DNA from: Roseiflexus sp.
GTDB lineage: Bacteria > Chloroflexota > Chloroflexia > Chloroflexales > Roseiflexaceae
Length of the DNA stretch: 64,000 nt
Assembly: GCA_025062325.1 (NCBI GenBank)
Contig: JANXAL010000069.1
Location: 34,803 to 98,802 of the forward strand
Direction: 5' to 3'
Each line of letters starts with the position of its first letter. Position 1 is the first letter of the stretch. A program made the translations under genes and the position numbers. Of this stretch, positions 27,011 through 34,236 are shown piece after piece. The notes beneath the pieces were generated by a model. It ran no database searches and was not told where the DNA came from. It saw only the letters and a list, made by a program, of their open reading frames with translations.

Positions 27011-27312
27011 GCGTCCTGACGCCCTGTGCCCCTCATCCCCCCGCCCCCTTCTCCCACGAGGGGAGAAGGGGGAGTCTAGGCATCCTAACGCCCAAGACGG
27101 GCGATACGACGTAAGGGCTTGCCAAAAATCTACACTTGTGAGCTGCTCTCTTCTCCTACGAGGGGAGAAGGGGAAGGGTGCGCGTCCTGACGCCCTGTGC
27201 CCCTCATCCCCCCTACCCCCTTCTCCCCTTGTGGGAGAAGGGGGAGTCTAGGCATCCTAACGCCCAAAACGGGCGATGCAACGTAAGGGCTTGCCGAAAA
27301 CATCTCCACTTA
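27011..27312. repeat. Tandem pair of a TIR-bearing noncoding element
   Basis: Two copies of an element of about 130 bases begin at 27011 and 27182. Both hold GCGTCCTGACGCCCTGTGCC, CCCCTCATCCCCC, an inverted core CTTCTCCC...GGGAGAAGGGGG, AGTCTAGGCATCCTAACGCC, and GTAAGGGCTTGCC. The first ends AATCTACACTTGTGA, matching the inverted terminus of a third copy at 42345-42511 that has CAAGTGTAG/CTACACTTG ends. No protein is encoded. It is a MITE-like family, not an annotated insertion sequence. Confidence 0.7.
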
Positions 27313-27770
27313 CGAGGAGGTCGGGCGGGATTCATCTGTCAGGACTCGTGCAGTCGGGCGGGGTCCTTGGCACGGGCGCGATCCCTTCCGCCGGTCATGT
27401 TCCCCGGCAGAGACTGCGCGGCGAAGACCTCAAGGGTCGGGGAGGTTCCTTCCGCCAAGACCCATGAGGTCGGGCGGGATTCATCCGCCAAGACCCATGA
27501 GGTCGGGACGTGCCAACCGGGGGCGCGGATCGTTCTGCTGGCGCAGTTCCCCGGCAGCCAGCGATCAACGGCGAAGACCTCAAGGGTCGGGGAGGTTCAA
27601 CATTCAACGTTCAACGACACCTTCCACCTGCAACCTTCCACCTCTTGCCCCTCGCCTCTCGCCTCTCGCCTCGCTTCACCCCGGCGACGACGTTACGGTG
27701 CAGCGACGTTGCGATGCAGCGACGTTGCAATGCAGCGACGTTGCGATGCAACGTCGCTACATTATATAAT
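27313..27770. repeat. Degenerate repeats upstream of the NACHT-FGE gene
   Basis: No gene is supported; open frames here translate repeats. About 27320-27600 has repeated words GAGGTCGGGCGGGATTCAT and GAAGACCTCAAGGGTCGGGG (27424 and 27576) and CATGAGGTCGGG. About 27600-27680 is heptad-like pyrimidine sequence. About 27687-27760 has four tandem copies of a 16-base unit with core GCAGCGACGTTGCRAT, ending in an inverted GCAACGTCGC. Confidence 0.6.
27741..27770 (+). promoter_or_regulatory. Possible promoter of the NACHT-FGE gene
   Basis: TTGCGA (27741-27746) and TATAAT (27765-27770) are separated by 18 bases, about 43 bases before the ATG at 27813. The -35-like hexamer is supplied by the last unit of the 16-base tandem repeat, so copy number of that repeat could affect the promoter; this last point is inference. 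Confidence 0.4.
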
Positions 27771-27812
27771 TGGTCGTGATTGCGCCCATCGTCCCTTCCG
27801 GGAGCTGCACTG

Positions 27813-28340
27813 ATGCGCGCTGCACGTTGTCCTGCGCTGCGATGGATCACCGTTGCCTCCCTGGTCGCGCTGTGCGTCGCGGGCGCCCCTGCCGCCGCGC
27901 AGCAACCCGCTCCCACGCCTCCCGCCACCCCCGCGCCGACTGCCGCGCTACCGACGCCGACGGTGGCGCCGGTGACGCCGACACCTGCGCCTGCGCCTGA
28001 GCCGACGCTGACGATCCCGCAGGCAATCGACCGAATTATCAGCGGCGAGCGGCCGGTCGAAACGCTCGTGACCCTGATCGCTCAACGTCCGCCGTTGCAG
28101 TTCGCTGGTCTTCTTGTGCTGGTGCTGCTGGTTGGCGTCGTTGTTGCAGCAATGAAGCCGTGGCGCGAACGGTTCGTGCGCCGGGTTGAGTTGGATAACG
28201 GGGGGCCAGGGGTACGACATTCGAGAGGAAGTGCGGCGCGAGCGGGAGAAGGAGGCGGAGCGGAGAGAACAGGAAGCCAGGGAACGCCGCGCGGCGTTGC
28301 CGCGCGGCATTGCGCGCTATCTGGACTGGCTCTGCGCTGA
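27813..28340 (+). pseudogene. N-terminal piece: signal peptide, proline-rich linker, membrane helix
   Basis: The ATG at 27813 has GGGAG eight bases upstream. The protein opens MRAARCPALRWITVASLV and has a signal peptide ending near AGAPAAAQ, then about 40 residues of Pro/Thr/Ala repeats (PTPTVAPVTPTPAPAPEP), a helix LQFAGLLVLVLLVGVVVAAM and basic KPWRERFVRRVEL. Homology-like sense ends at DNGG (about 28200); the residues after that to the stop at 28338-28340 are out of frame. Removing one G from the G6 run would continue into GYDIREEVRRER of the next frame. It would anchor the NTPase at the membrane with a secreted linker. Confidence 0.65.
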
Positions 28341-30162
28341 GTATGGGTTCACGCAGCCGCTTGGCATTGCCACCGAGCAGGTGCAGCTCAGTCTGGAAGC
28401 CGTGCATGTGCCGCTGCGGGTCGTCGAGCGCGACGCCATCGAAGCCTACCGCCGCCTCATGCGCGGCGAAGGGCAAAAGGCGTTTGATCTGGACGAGAAG
28501 CGCGGCAGGTATGTGTTCGAGTTGTTGAGCGAGCCGGAACTGATCGCAGCGCGACCAGTGGAACTCGCCGGAAGCAATGTTTTGGAGGCGCGCTCCCGCC
28601 AGGCGCCCGATGCCAATCTGCTGCCGGTCACGACCACGCGCCTGCTGCTCGGCGACGCGGGCAGCGGCAAGACGACCACCCTGCGCTATGCGACACTGCG
28701 TCTCGCCGAGGCGTATCGTCAGCAGAACGTTGCGCTGCTCGCCGATCCGGCCCTCGGTCTGCACCTGCATCTGCGGAAAGCGCCGCTACCGATCTACGTT
28801 CGCCTGACCCTGTTCGCAGCGACAATCCCGGCTGACCTTGGTGAACTGCCGGTGCAGGAGCGCCAACGCTACGCCGGCGCCCCGCCTGACCTCTTCCTCT
28901 CCTGGCTGGACCGCGAGGCGGCGAAGTATTGCGAGATCCCGGAAGGCGCGCTGTCATCGCTGATTAGGCAGAACGACGACAGTGTGCTGCTGCTGCTCGA
29001 CGGGCTGGACGAGGCGGGTGACGATCAGCGCCGCGCGTATCTGGCGCAGGTGATCGATAATCTCGCCAGCCGCTATGGCCGGCAGCGCTACGTCGTCGCC
29101 AGTCGCACGGCGGGCTACCGCGGAAACGTCTATCTGCCCACATTTCTTGATCGCCACCTCAGTCCGCTCGACGCTGACGAGGCGCAGGCGCTGATCCGCA
29201 AGTGGTTCGACGCCGTTTATGCGCGTCTGGCAGCCATTGGGCGCCGCCGCCAGGACGCCGCCGACCGGGCGGCGCAACTCTGGGAAGCGATCCAGCGCAG
29301 CGAGCGCCTGTTCGAGATGGCGACCAACCCACTGCTGCTGACAGTGATGGCGCTGCTCCAGTTCAACAATGTCCGGCTGCCCGATCAGCGGGCGAAACTA
29401 TACGAGAAATTGATCGAACTGTTGCTCGACCTCTGGCGCAGACAGAATGTCGCCAGCGATACGCTGACGATGAGTGTGGCGCAACTGGCGAGCGAGCAGC
29501 GGCGGCTGGAGGCGCTTGCGCTGGCGATGCAACAGCAGCCGCGCCAGGTGCGCGAGGTGACGTTGAGCCAGGCGCAGGAATGGCTCAGCCCGCTGTATGT
29601 CGAGCGGTTGAGGATCGACCGCGAGGCGGCGGATGAACGGGTGCGCGACCTGCTGCACCGCCTGGCAGTAGATAGCGGGATCATTCAGCGACGCGACGAC
29701 CTGTACTCCTTCTCGCACTACACCTTCCAGGAATACCTGGCGGCGCGCGCGCTCGACAGCCTCGACAATCGTGATGGCGCGCCGGACAGCGTGGCGTTTC
29801 TGCTGGAGCGCAGCAATGACCCGCGCTGGCGCGAAACGCTACTGCTCGCCGCTGGCGTGTGGAGCAACGGGCAGCAACTCCCCAAGACCGAACGGCTCCT
29901 GCGCGGCCTGCTCGACGCGCAGACGCCAGAGCATCTGCTGCTTGCCGCCGGTGCGATCGCCGACATTGGCGCGGTGGAAGAGTTGACCCCGCTGCGCAAC
30001 GAGACCGCCACCCGCCTCCGCACCCTCGCCGCGCTCACTGACAACTGGCGCAGCGCAGCGCATCCCGACCCGGCGCTGCGCAACCGCGCCGCAACGATGC
30101 TCGACCGCCTCGACGCCGATAACGACCGTCCGGGGCTTGATCTCACCCGCGCCGACTACTAG
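28186..30162 (+). CDS. NACHT-domain NTPase (central piece of NACHT-FGE)
   Basis: 658-codon frame. A charged coil (about 10-40) precedes a NACHT domain with Walker A LLLGDAGSGKTTTL (about 154-167), Walker B SVLLLLDGLDEAGDD (about 266-280), the sensor block YVVASRTAGYRG, and the helical and winged parts including NPLLLTVMALLQF, KLYEKLIELLLDLW and SFSHYTFQEYLAARAL. These are classic NLR/STAND features: nucleotide-driven oligomerisation on ligand sensing. C-terminal residues 560-658 are helical-repeat-like. The listed start (TTG 28186) is only the frame opening; the true start is probably 27813 through the G6 frameshift. The frame ends at TAG just before the FGE domain. Confidence 0.85.
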   Translation: MSWITGGQGYDIREEVRREREKEAERREQEARERRAALPRGIARYLDWLCAEYGFTQPLGIATEQVQLSLEAVHVPLRVVERDAIEAYRRLMRGEGQKAFDLDEKRGRYVFELLSEPELIAARPVELAGSNVLEARSRQAPDANLLPVTTTRLLLGDAGSGKTTTLRYATLRLAEAYRQQNVALLADPALGLHLHLRKAPLPIYVRLTLFAATIPADLGELPVQERQRYAGAPPDLFLSWLDREAAKYCEIPEGALSSLIRQNDDSVLLLLDGLDEAGDDQRRAYLAQVIDNLASRYGRQRYVVASRTAGYRGNVYLPTFLDRHLSPLDADEAQALIRKWFDAVYARLAAIGRRRQDAADRAAQLWEAIQRSERLFEMATNPLLLTVMALLQFNNVRLPDQRAKLYEKLIELLLDLWRRQNVASDTLTMSVAQLASEQRRLEALALAMQQQPRQVREVTLSQAQEWLSPLYVERLRIDREAADERVRDLLHRLAVDSGIIQRRDDLYSFSHYTFQEYLAARALDSLDNRDGAPDSVAFLLERSNDPRWRETLLLAAGVWSNGQQLPKTERLLRGLLDAQTPEHLLLAAGAIADIGAVEELTPLRNETATRLRTLAALTDNWRSAAHPDPALRNRAATMLDRLDADNDRPGLDLTRADY

Positions 30163-30669
30163 GCAGAGCGCATCGAGCCGGGGGTGTTCAGTATGGGGGA
30201 TGATAACGGGGAATGGGATGCCGAAAAACCGCAGTTCGACTATCGCATCCGCCGTCCTTACGCGCTGGCGCGCTTCCCGGTGACCAACCGGCAGTATCTG
30301 CTGTTTGTCGAGGCGCTGGCGGGGCGCGGCACACCCGAAGCCGTCGCGGCGGCAAACCGGCTGAAGGAGTTGATGGCGCAGCATGGGCAAAAACCGGACG
30401 ATTTTCGCCCGCGCTCCTGGTCCGGCGCGCGCTACCGCGCTAGCGAAGGGAACCATCCGGTCGTCGACGTGACCTGGTATGCCGCCACGGCCTTTGCCTG
30501 GTGGGTGAACGCCTGGCTGCACGACCTTGGCGCGCTGACAGAGGGCGAAGAGGTGCGCCTGCCGACCGAGGCGGAATGGGAGCGCGCGGCGGCATACCCG
30601 CCGGTGCTGCCCGGCGGCGACCCGCGCGCCGGACGGCGCGAGTTACCCGTGGGGCAACAACTGGACTGA
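30163..30669 (+). pseudogene. N-terminal half of FGE/C-type-lectin domain
   Basis: In frame with the NACHT piece directly after its TAG. It reads AERIEPGVFSMGDDNGEWD, the standard FGE-sulfatase opening, then RPYALARFPVTNRQYLLFVE, GNHPVVDVTWYAATAFAWWVNAW (blocks VVDVTWYAATAFAWW) and VRLPTEAEWERAA. These are structural motifs of the C-type-lectin-like fold. The frame ends at TGA 30667-30669 only because an extra T after GAG (30640-30642) shifts it. A GTG at 30184 could start translation but has no clear ribosome site. Confidence 0.7.
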
Positions 30670-30670
30670 G

Positions 30671-31036
30671 GTGACAGAAACGCCAACCGGTGGTATCATT
30701 GCCAGCATCAGGGCGAACACCAAAGAGAGCGGGATCGGCGGCACATCGGTGGTCGGCATCTTCCCGCACGGCGCGGTCGCCTGCGGCGCGCAGGACATGG
30801 CGGGCAACGTCTGGGAATGGTGCAGCACACCGTCGGTCCGGTATCCATTCAAGGGGGAGGTAGACGCAGAAACTCTTTACACTGCGAACAAACGAGTGAG
30901 TGACACATATGTACTACGCGGCGGCTCGAGGAACGACAATCGCGCCTACGCCCGTTGCGCCTTTCGCTACGCCAACTCCCCCGACGGTGACAGCGTCTTC
31001 TACGGGTTTCGTCTCGCCCGTTTGTTCTCATCTTAG
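30671..31036 (+). pseudogene. C-terminal half of FGE domain with variable region
   Basis: 121-codon frame continuing the FGE fold: NNWTEV is recovered when the shift is corrected, then ANTKESGIGGTSVVGIFPHG, CGAQDMAGNVWEWC and the terminal TYVLRGGSRNDNRAYARC. A 13-residue insertion (VTETPTGGIIASI) sits between the W-T-E and A-N-T-K-E blocks compared with what I expect for the family. The conserved RGGSW is RGGSR here. The end is analysed as a separate feature. It may not be translated unless the upstream shift is suppressed. Confidence 0.7.
30911..31036 (+). other. Diversity-generating-retroelement-like variable region (VR)
   Basis: The last about 41 codons have the ARCA.R...P....GFR layout found in FGE-type targets of diversity-generating retroelements. 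Positions that are usually Asn (AAC/AAT) in template repeats are here N, D, N, A, Y, F, Y, A, N, S, G, S, V, F, Y: codons AAC GAC AAT, GCC TAC, TTT, TAC GCC AAC TCC, and GGT, AGC GTC TTC TAC. All end in C or T, as expected if only adenines at the first two codon positions of AAY were replaced. No template repeat or reverse transcriptase is visible, so the assignment rests on pattern only. Confidence 0.5.
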
Positions 31037-31400
31037 TGACGAGTGATGAGTGATGAGGAGTGATGAGTGACGAGTGACGAGTGATGAGGAGTGATGAGTG
31101 ACGAGTGACGAGTGGTGAGTGACAAATGGGGAGTCGTTTGGTGGTAGAATATGGTGGGTGTGTTAGAGAGCCTGCCGTGCCTGTCGCAAGCGCAGCGTGG
31201 TGAGGTGAAGCGCCTGTCACGAGCGAAGTAAGGTATAAAGACTCTCGCTTATCACTGATCACTGGTCGCTCGTCGCTCATCACTGGTCACTTGTCACTTG
31301 TCACTTATCACTTACCACTGGTCGCTTGTCGCTCATCACTGGTCACTGGTCACTTGTCACTTATCACTCATCACTTATCACTCACACCCAGGACGAATGT
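31036..31400. repeat. Heptanucleotide satellite in opposed orientation, 5' block
   Basis: 31033-31125 is made of about a dozen GTGAYGA heptamers (GTGACGA, GTGATGA, with two GGAGTGATGA variants). After about 120 bases of ordinary sequence, 31252-31385 holds about eighteen TCACTNN/TCGCTNN heptamers, the reverse-complement family. The two blocks can pair as a long imperfect hairpin. They resemble the STRR heptamers of filamentous cyanobacteria. Frames through them are repeat translation. Confidence 0.8.
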
Positions 31401-31770
31401 CATGAGCAACGATGAGAAGCCGAAGAGCTACCGCGATCTGCTCGTGTGGCAGAAAGGCACGGCTCTGGCTCTCGAGATCTACCGGCTCACGCAGCGCTTC
31501 CCCTCCGATGAGCGCTTTGGTCTGACTGCACAATTACGGCGAGCTGCCGTCTCTGTTCCATCGAACATCGCAGAAGGACAGGCGCGCCGCACCACCGGCG
31601 AGTTTATCCAGTTCATCTCCAACGCCGAAGGGTCGCTTGCCGAGATCGACACCCAGGTGTATATCGCCCGACAACTGGGGTACGGTTCAGAGGAGGATCT
31701 TCAGCAGATCGCCGAACACATCAGCGGGTTGCGGAAAATGCTCAATGGCCTGCGCCGCAGCCTTAGTTGA
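31401..31770 (+). CDS. Four-helix-bundle protein of the S23/Avd-like family
   Basis: 122 residues from MSNDEKPKSYRDLLVWQKG. The family signature is clear: YRDLLVWQKG, LTQRFPSDERFGLTAQLRRA, VSVPSNIAEGQARR and ISNAEGSLAEIDTQ, with length as usual (about 120). The family (TIGR02436) includes proteins encoded in 23S rRNA intervening sequences and, more distantly, the Avd subunit of diversity-generating retroelements. On its own it is widespread, so it does not prove a retroelement. Its place right after an FGE target with a VR-like end makes an Avd-type role worth testing. It is boxed in by heptamer satellites on both sides. Confidence 0.85.
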
Positions 31771-31916
31771 GTGATGAGTGATGAGTGATGGGTGATGAGT
31801 GGTGCTGTTACTCGTCACTCGCCACTAATCACTCGTCACTGGTCACTGGTCACTGGTCACTCGTCACTCGTCACTGATCACTCGTCACTCGTCACTCGCC
31901 ACTCGCCACTCATCAC
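31771..31916. repeat. Heptanucleotide satellite in opposed orientation, 3' block
   Basis: After the four-helix gene, 31768-31805 holds GAGTGAT/GGGTGAT heptamers and 31810-31917 holds about fifteen CACTCGT/CACTGGT-type heptamers in the other orientation. The arrangement mirrors the 5' block, so the gene is framed by two inverted-repeat clusters. Confidence 0.75.
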
Positions 31917-32294
31917 TTACCCTCGAAACTCCGGCGGGAACTCGCGCAGGTTGAGGTTCGGGTCGAGGCACGCAAGTTCCACGTCGGCTTCGACATAGAC
32001 CTGTCCATCGCGCTCGATGCGCTGTTTAAACAGCCCCCGATACGGTGATTGTAGCGTAAATGTGGAGACAACTTCGAGGATTTCGCCAAGCTGCGCGGCG
32101 CGTTTGAAGCGGATGTTCATCGCGTAGACCACGATGTAGTAGCCAGACCGATTCCACTCCCAGATCGGTTTGCCGAACCGCTCCACATACTCGCTGCGCG
32201 CGCGCTCCATGTACTTCAGGTAGTTGGCATGGTAGACGACGCCAAGCGCGTCGGTGTCTTCGTAATAGACTTTACAGGTTAGACGATGCTCCAC
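31917..32294 (-). CDS. YbgC-like acyl-CoA thioesterase (4HBT hotdog fold)
   Basis: About 125 residues. The hotdog active-site signature YYEDTDALGVVYHANYLKYM, with the catalytic Asp, is followed by MERARSEYVERFG, AMNIRFKRAAQLGEILEV and QRIERDGQVYVEADVELACLD. It hydrolyses short or medium acyl-CoA thioesters in the cytoplasm. The frame is open further upstream to 32357, but a GTG at 32294 with AGGAG five bases ahead fits the family start. The stop lies at the edge of the heptamer satellite. Confidence 0.88.
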   Translation of the reverse strand: MEHRLTCKVYYEDTDALGVVYHANYLKYMERARSEYVERFGKPIWEWNRSGYYIVVYAMNIRFKRAAQLGEILEVVSTFTLQSPYRGLFKQRIERDGQVYVEADVELACLDPNLNLREFPPEFRG

Positions 32295-32422
32295 AGGCGC
32301 TCCTGCTATGTAGCGTTCCTCGCGGCTTGTCGTGAAGATATTAATGCAAAGGCGCAAAGTCTCGCAATCGAAATACGTCTTTGCGCCTTTGCGTCTGCCT
32401 TGCTGAGCAATCTTTTGGTTGT

Positions 32423-33598
32423 TTAACGCTCCTGGCGCTCCTGCGGCGTGTACCCGGTCATTTCGATGTACCCGCTGCCGCTAGCGCTGCCGCTGATGGA
32501 AACGGCCCCCTCCCAGTAGACGACAGTCACCGGCAACTCCTGGTCCGCCAGCAGCGGTGTCAGCGTCAGGTCAATCGCTTCGGCAGGAACGCGCAGCCGC
32601 CAGCGCGCCGGGTAGGTCGCCCCGCTGCGCGGGCTTGTCCAATAATCGAGCGGTTCGACCAGCACGTCGTCGGCGTCCAGGCGCTGCGCCATTCCGTCCG
32701 CATTCACCAGCACCCCTTTGCTGTACGGGTCAATGCCTCCGTCGCGCAGGCGCAACCGGTAGAACATCAGATCACGTCCATCGTCCAGGTGGAGCGCGAA
32801 CCAGTCCCAGCCGACCTGATTTTCGCCGAGCGCGCTTGTGCTCCACTCGCGGTCCATCCAGCCCAGTCCGCTCACCTGGTGCGTGGCGCCGCCGACGCGC
32901 ACCGTACCGCTAATGGGCATGCGGGTGAAGGAGTAGTAGTACGACGCATTCCCTACATCGGCGCTCTTCTGGCTCAGCCCGCGGTCACCCTGGAGCACCG
33001 GCGGCTTGCCCGCCGTCAGCGTCAGGTCAATCGCCACGTCTCCCTCGGCGGCGCGCACGCGCATCGGCGTGCCGTCAGGTCCGAGACCTTCGGCGATCCA
33101 GTCTTCCAGCCAGACGCGGAACGGTTCGCTCTGCGCCCCTGCAAGCCCGGCTGCGCCGCGACTGAAGCGCTCGAAGGCGTGAAACCTCCCGCCGCTGATG
33201 TCGCTGAGCGCAAAGTGCGCCATATAGACGCTGTTCGCTGCCCATGCCGAGGGTCGCTCCGGTTCGCCGGGCATCAGGCCGGTGCGGAAGATCGTGAACT
33301 GGAAGCCGAATCGCCGCCCCTCAGGCGATTGAAGATTGCCGGTGTAGTACCACCACTCGATGGCATACTCGGGGTGCGGACCATGGTCGCGCGGGAACAC
33401 GAAGGGGAGCGGCTCCACGGCGCGCGCAAAACCGGCGGTGTCGCCCTCCGCCATCGCCTCGGCGACGGCGAGCCGGGCGCGCGGTTCAGCGGAAGGAGCG
33501 GGTGTGGCGCACGCGGTCAGCGCCGCCACTGCTGCGATAATCAGGATCAGGCGTCGAAGGAACGCCAGGTGACGCCACAGGCGAACGTGAGTTGTCAT
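32423..33598 (-). CDS. CrtC-like carotenoid 1,2-hydratase lipoprotein (lipocalin fold)
   Basis: About 391 residues from MTTHVRLWRHLAFLRRLIL, with a membrane/lipoprotein signal ending LTACATPAP. The body follows the CrtC/lipocalin-like hydratase family: PHPEYAIEWWYYTGNLQS, FQFTIFRTGLMP, YMAHFALSDISGGRFHAF, VSGLGWMDREWSTSAL and FALHLDDGRDLMFYRLR. CrtC adds water to acyclic carotenoids; in phototrophic Chloroflexota this fits carotenoid synthesis, but the wider family (also called AttH) includes secreted proteins of unknown role, and the lipoprotein signal favours a location outside the cytoplasm. No other carotenoid genes are adjacent. Confidence 0.75.
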   Translation of the reverse strand: MTTHVRLWRHLAFLRRLILIIAAVAALTACATPAPSAEPRARLAVAEAMAEGDTAGFARAVEPLPFVFPRDHGPHPEYAIEWWYYTGNLQSPEGRRFGFQFTIFRTGLMPGEPERPSAWAANSVYMAHFALSDISGGRFHAFERFSRGAAGLAGAQSEPFRVWLEDWIAEGLGPDGTPMRVRAAEGDVAIDLTLTAGKPPVLQGDRGLSQKSADVGNASYYYSFTRMPISGTVRVGGATHQVSGLGWMDREWSTSALGENQVGWDWFALHLDDGRDLMFYRLRLRDGGIDPYSKGVLVNADGMAQRLDADDVLVEPLDYWTSPRSGATYPARWRLRVPAEAIDLTLTPLLADQELPVTVVYWEGAVSISGSASGSGYIEMTGYTPQERQER

Positions 33599-33643
33599 AC
33601 TATTCGAAAGCGCAGGAGCGCAGTCGGCGATGTACCATGTCAC

Positions 33644-34236
33644 CGGAGAGTACGAGCGACTCCTGTATGTGGATGATAGTAGGGTCGGGTCTCAGGCTTA
33701 CCCTTACGCTGCCATTGTCTGGTGCGCAGAGTGCGCGCCTCAACCTGCGCAGAGCGTCGCCGCGGGCAGACCCGCCCTTACGCCGCAGGTGGGGGTATGA
33801 TTGGTCAGAAACCGCTATCCGCCCACTCGCCCGGCGCTTGAAGTTGCGGGCTACGGTTGCGAAGCCCGCCTTCGCGGGCTGGACCGGGCGATGCCGAATT
33901 ATTTTCTCAAACTCTATTAGCCCGTAGCTCAGAGGGCGCGCGACCTAGCGGCACAGGTTTACCACACGTGTTTCAATAAGCCCTCGCTGAGGACGTGAAA
34001 ACCCTTCCGGGGCTGGTCTGCGCGCCATCTGACAATGCATGCCTGCACCCTACGCCGCCTGGCGCGCGGACTGCCGGCTTCGACCTGCGCTGGGACGACG
34101 CCAGGCGCAGACCTGCTCCGTACACCCCGCTGCCTCATGTAGCCTGTTCTTCGTTTCGAGGGCGCATGCGTGGATAACATATTTATGACGTTCACCACCC
34201 GTCTGCCCTTCCCATGCGCGCACCAACAGGCAGACG
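33644..34236. repeat. Gene-free spacer with several repeat fragments
   Basis: About 590 bases between CrtC-like and dnaA without a convincing gene. It contains GGTCGGGTCTCAGGCTTACC and CGCGGGCAGACCCGCCCTTACG pieces related to the palindromes at 12867 and 22985, a copy of the GCTACGGTTGCGAAGCCCGC family at 33850-33905 (CGCGGGCT follows), and a truncated copy of the TTCG-type hairpin at 33982-34015. A tRNA-like AGCCCGTAGCTCAGAGGG at 33918 belongs to the repeat, not a tRNA. Confidence 0.6.

Larger units (their letters stand above)
27813..31036 (+). pseudogene. Broken membrane NACHT-FGE gene with DGR-like variable end
   Basis: Read with three corrections this stretch is one protein of about 1070 residues: signal peptide, Pro/Thr/Ala linker, membrane helix, charged coil, NACHT NTPase, and formylglycine-generating-enzyme (FGE, C-type-lectin fold) domain. 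The lesions are an extra G in a G6 run at 28199-28204, an in-frame TAG at 30160-30162 where homologous linkers would read through (a Trp codon is my guess), and an extra T at 30643/30644 splitting GRRE from YPWGNNW. Domain continuity across each break is seen directly. Whether it is decay, sequencing error or switchable expression is open. Pieces are listed separately. Confidence 0.7.

Noticed and set aside
27178..27813. 211-codon frame upstream of the NACHT gene
   Set aside because: It runs through tandem repeats and low-complexity sequence; the peptide is repetitive and matches no known family pattern.
31033..31385. CRISPR array
   Set aside because: The repeats are 7 bases and contiguous without spacers, with no cas genes nearby.
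31792..31998. Protein-coding frame within heptamers
   Set aside because: The frame translates the satellite only, with a repetitive peptide; the overlapping thioesterase end is the real gene.
33918..33975. tRNA-like sequence with GTAGCTCAGAGGG
   Set aside because: It is part of a dispersed intergenic repeat; no acceptor stem, anticodon arm or T arm can be built, and a diverged copy near 2500 lacks the similarity.
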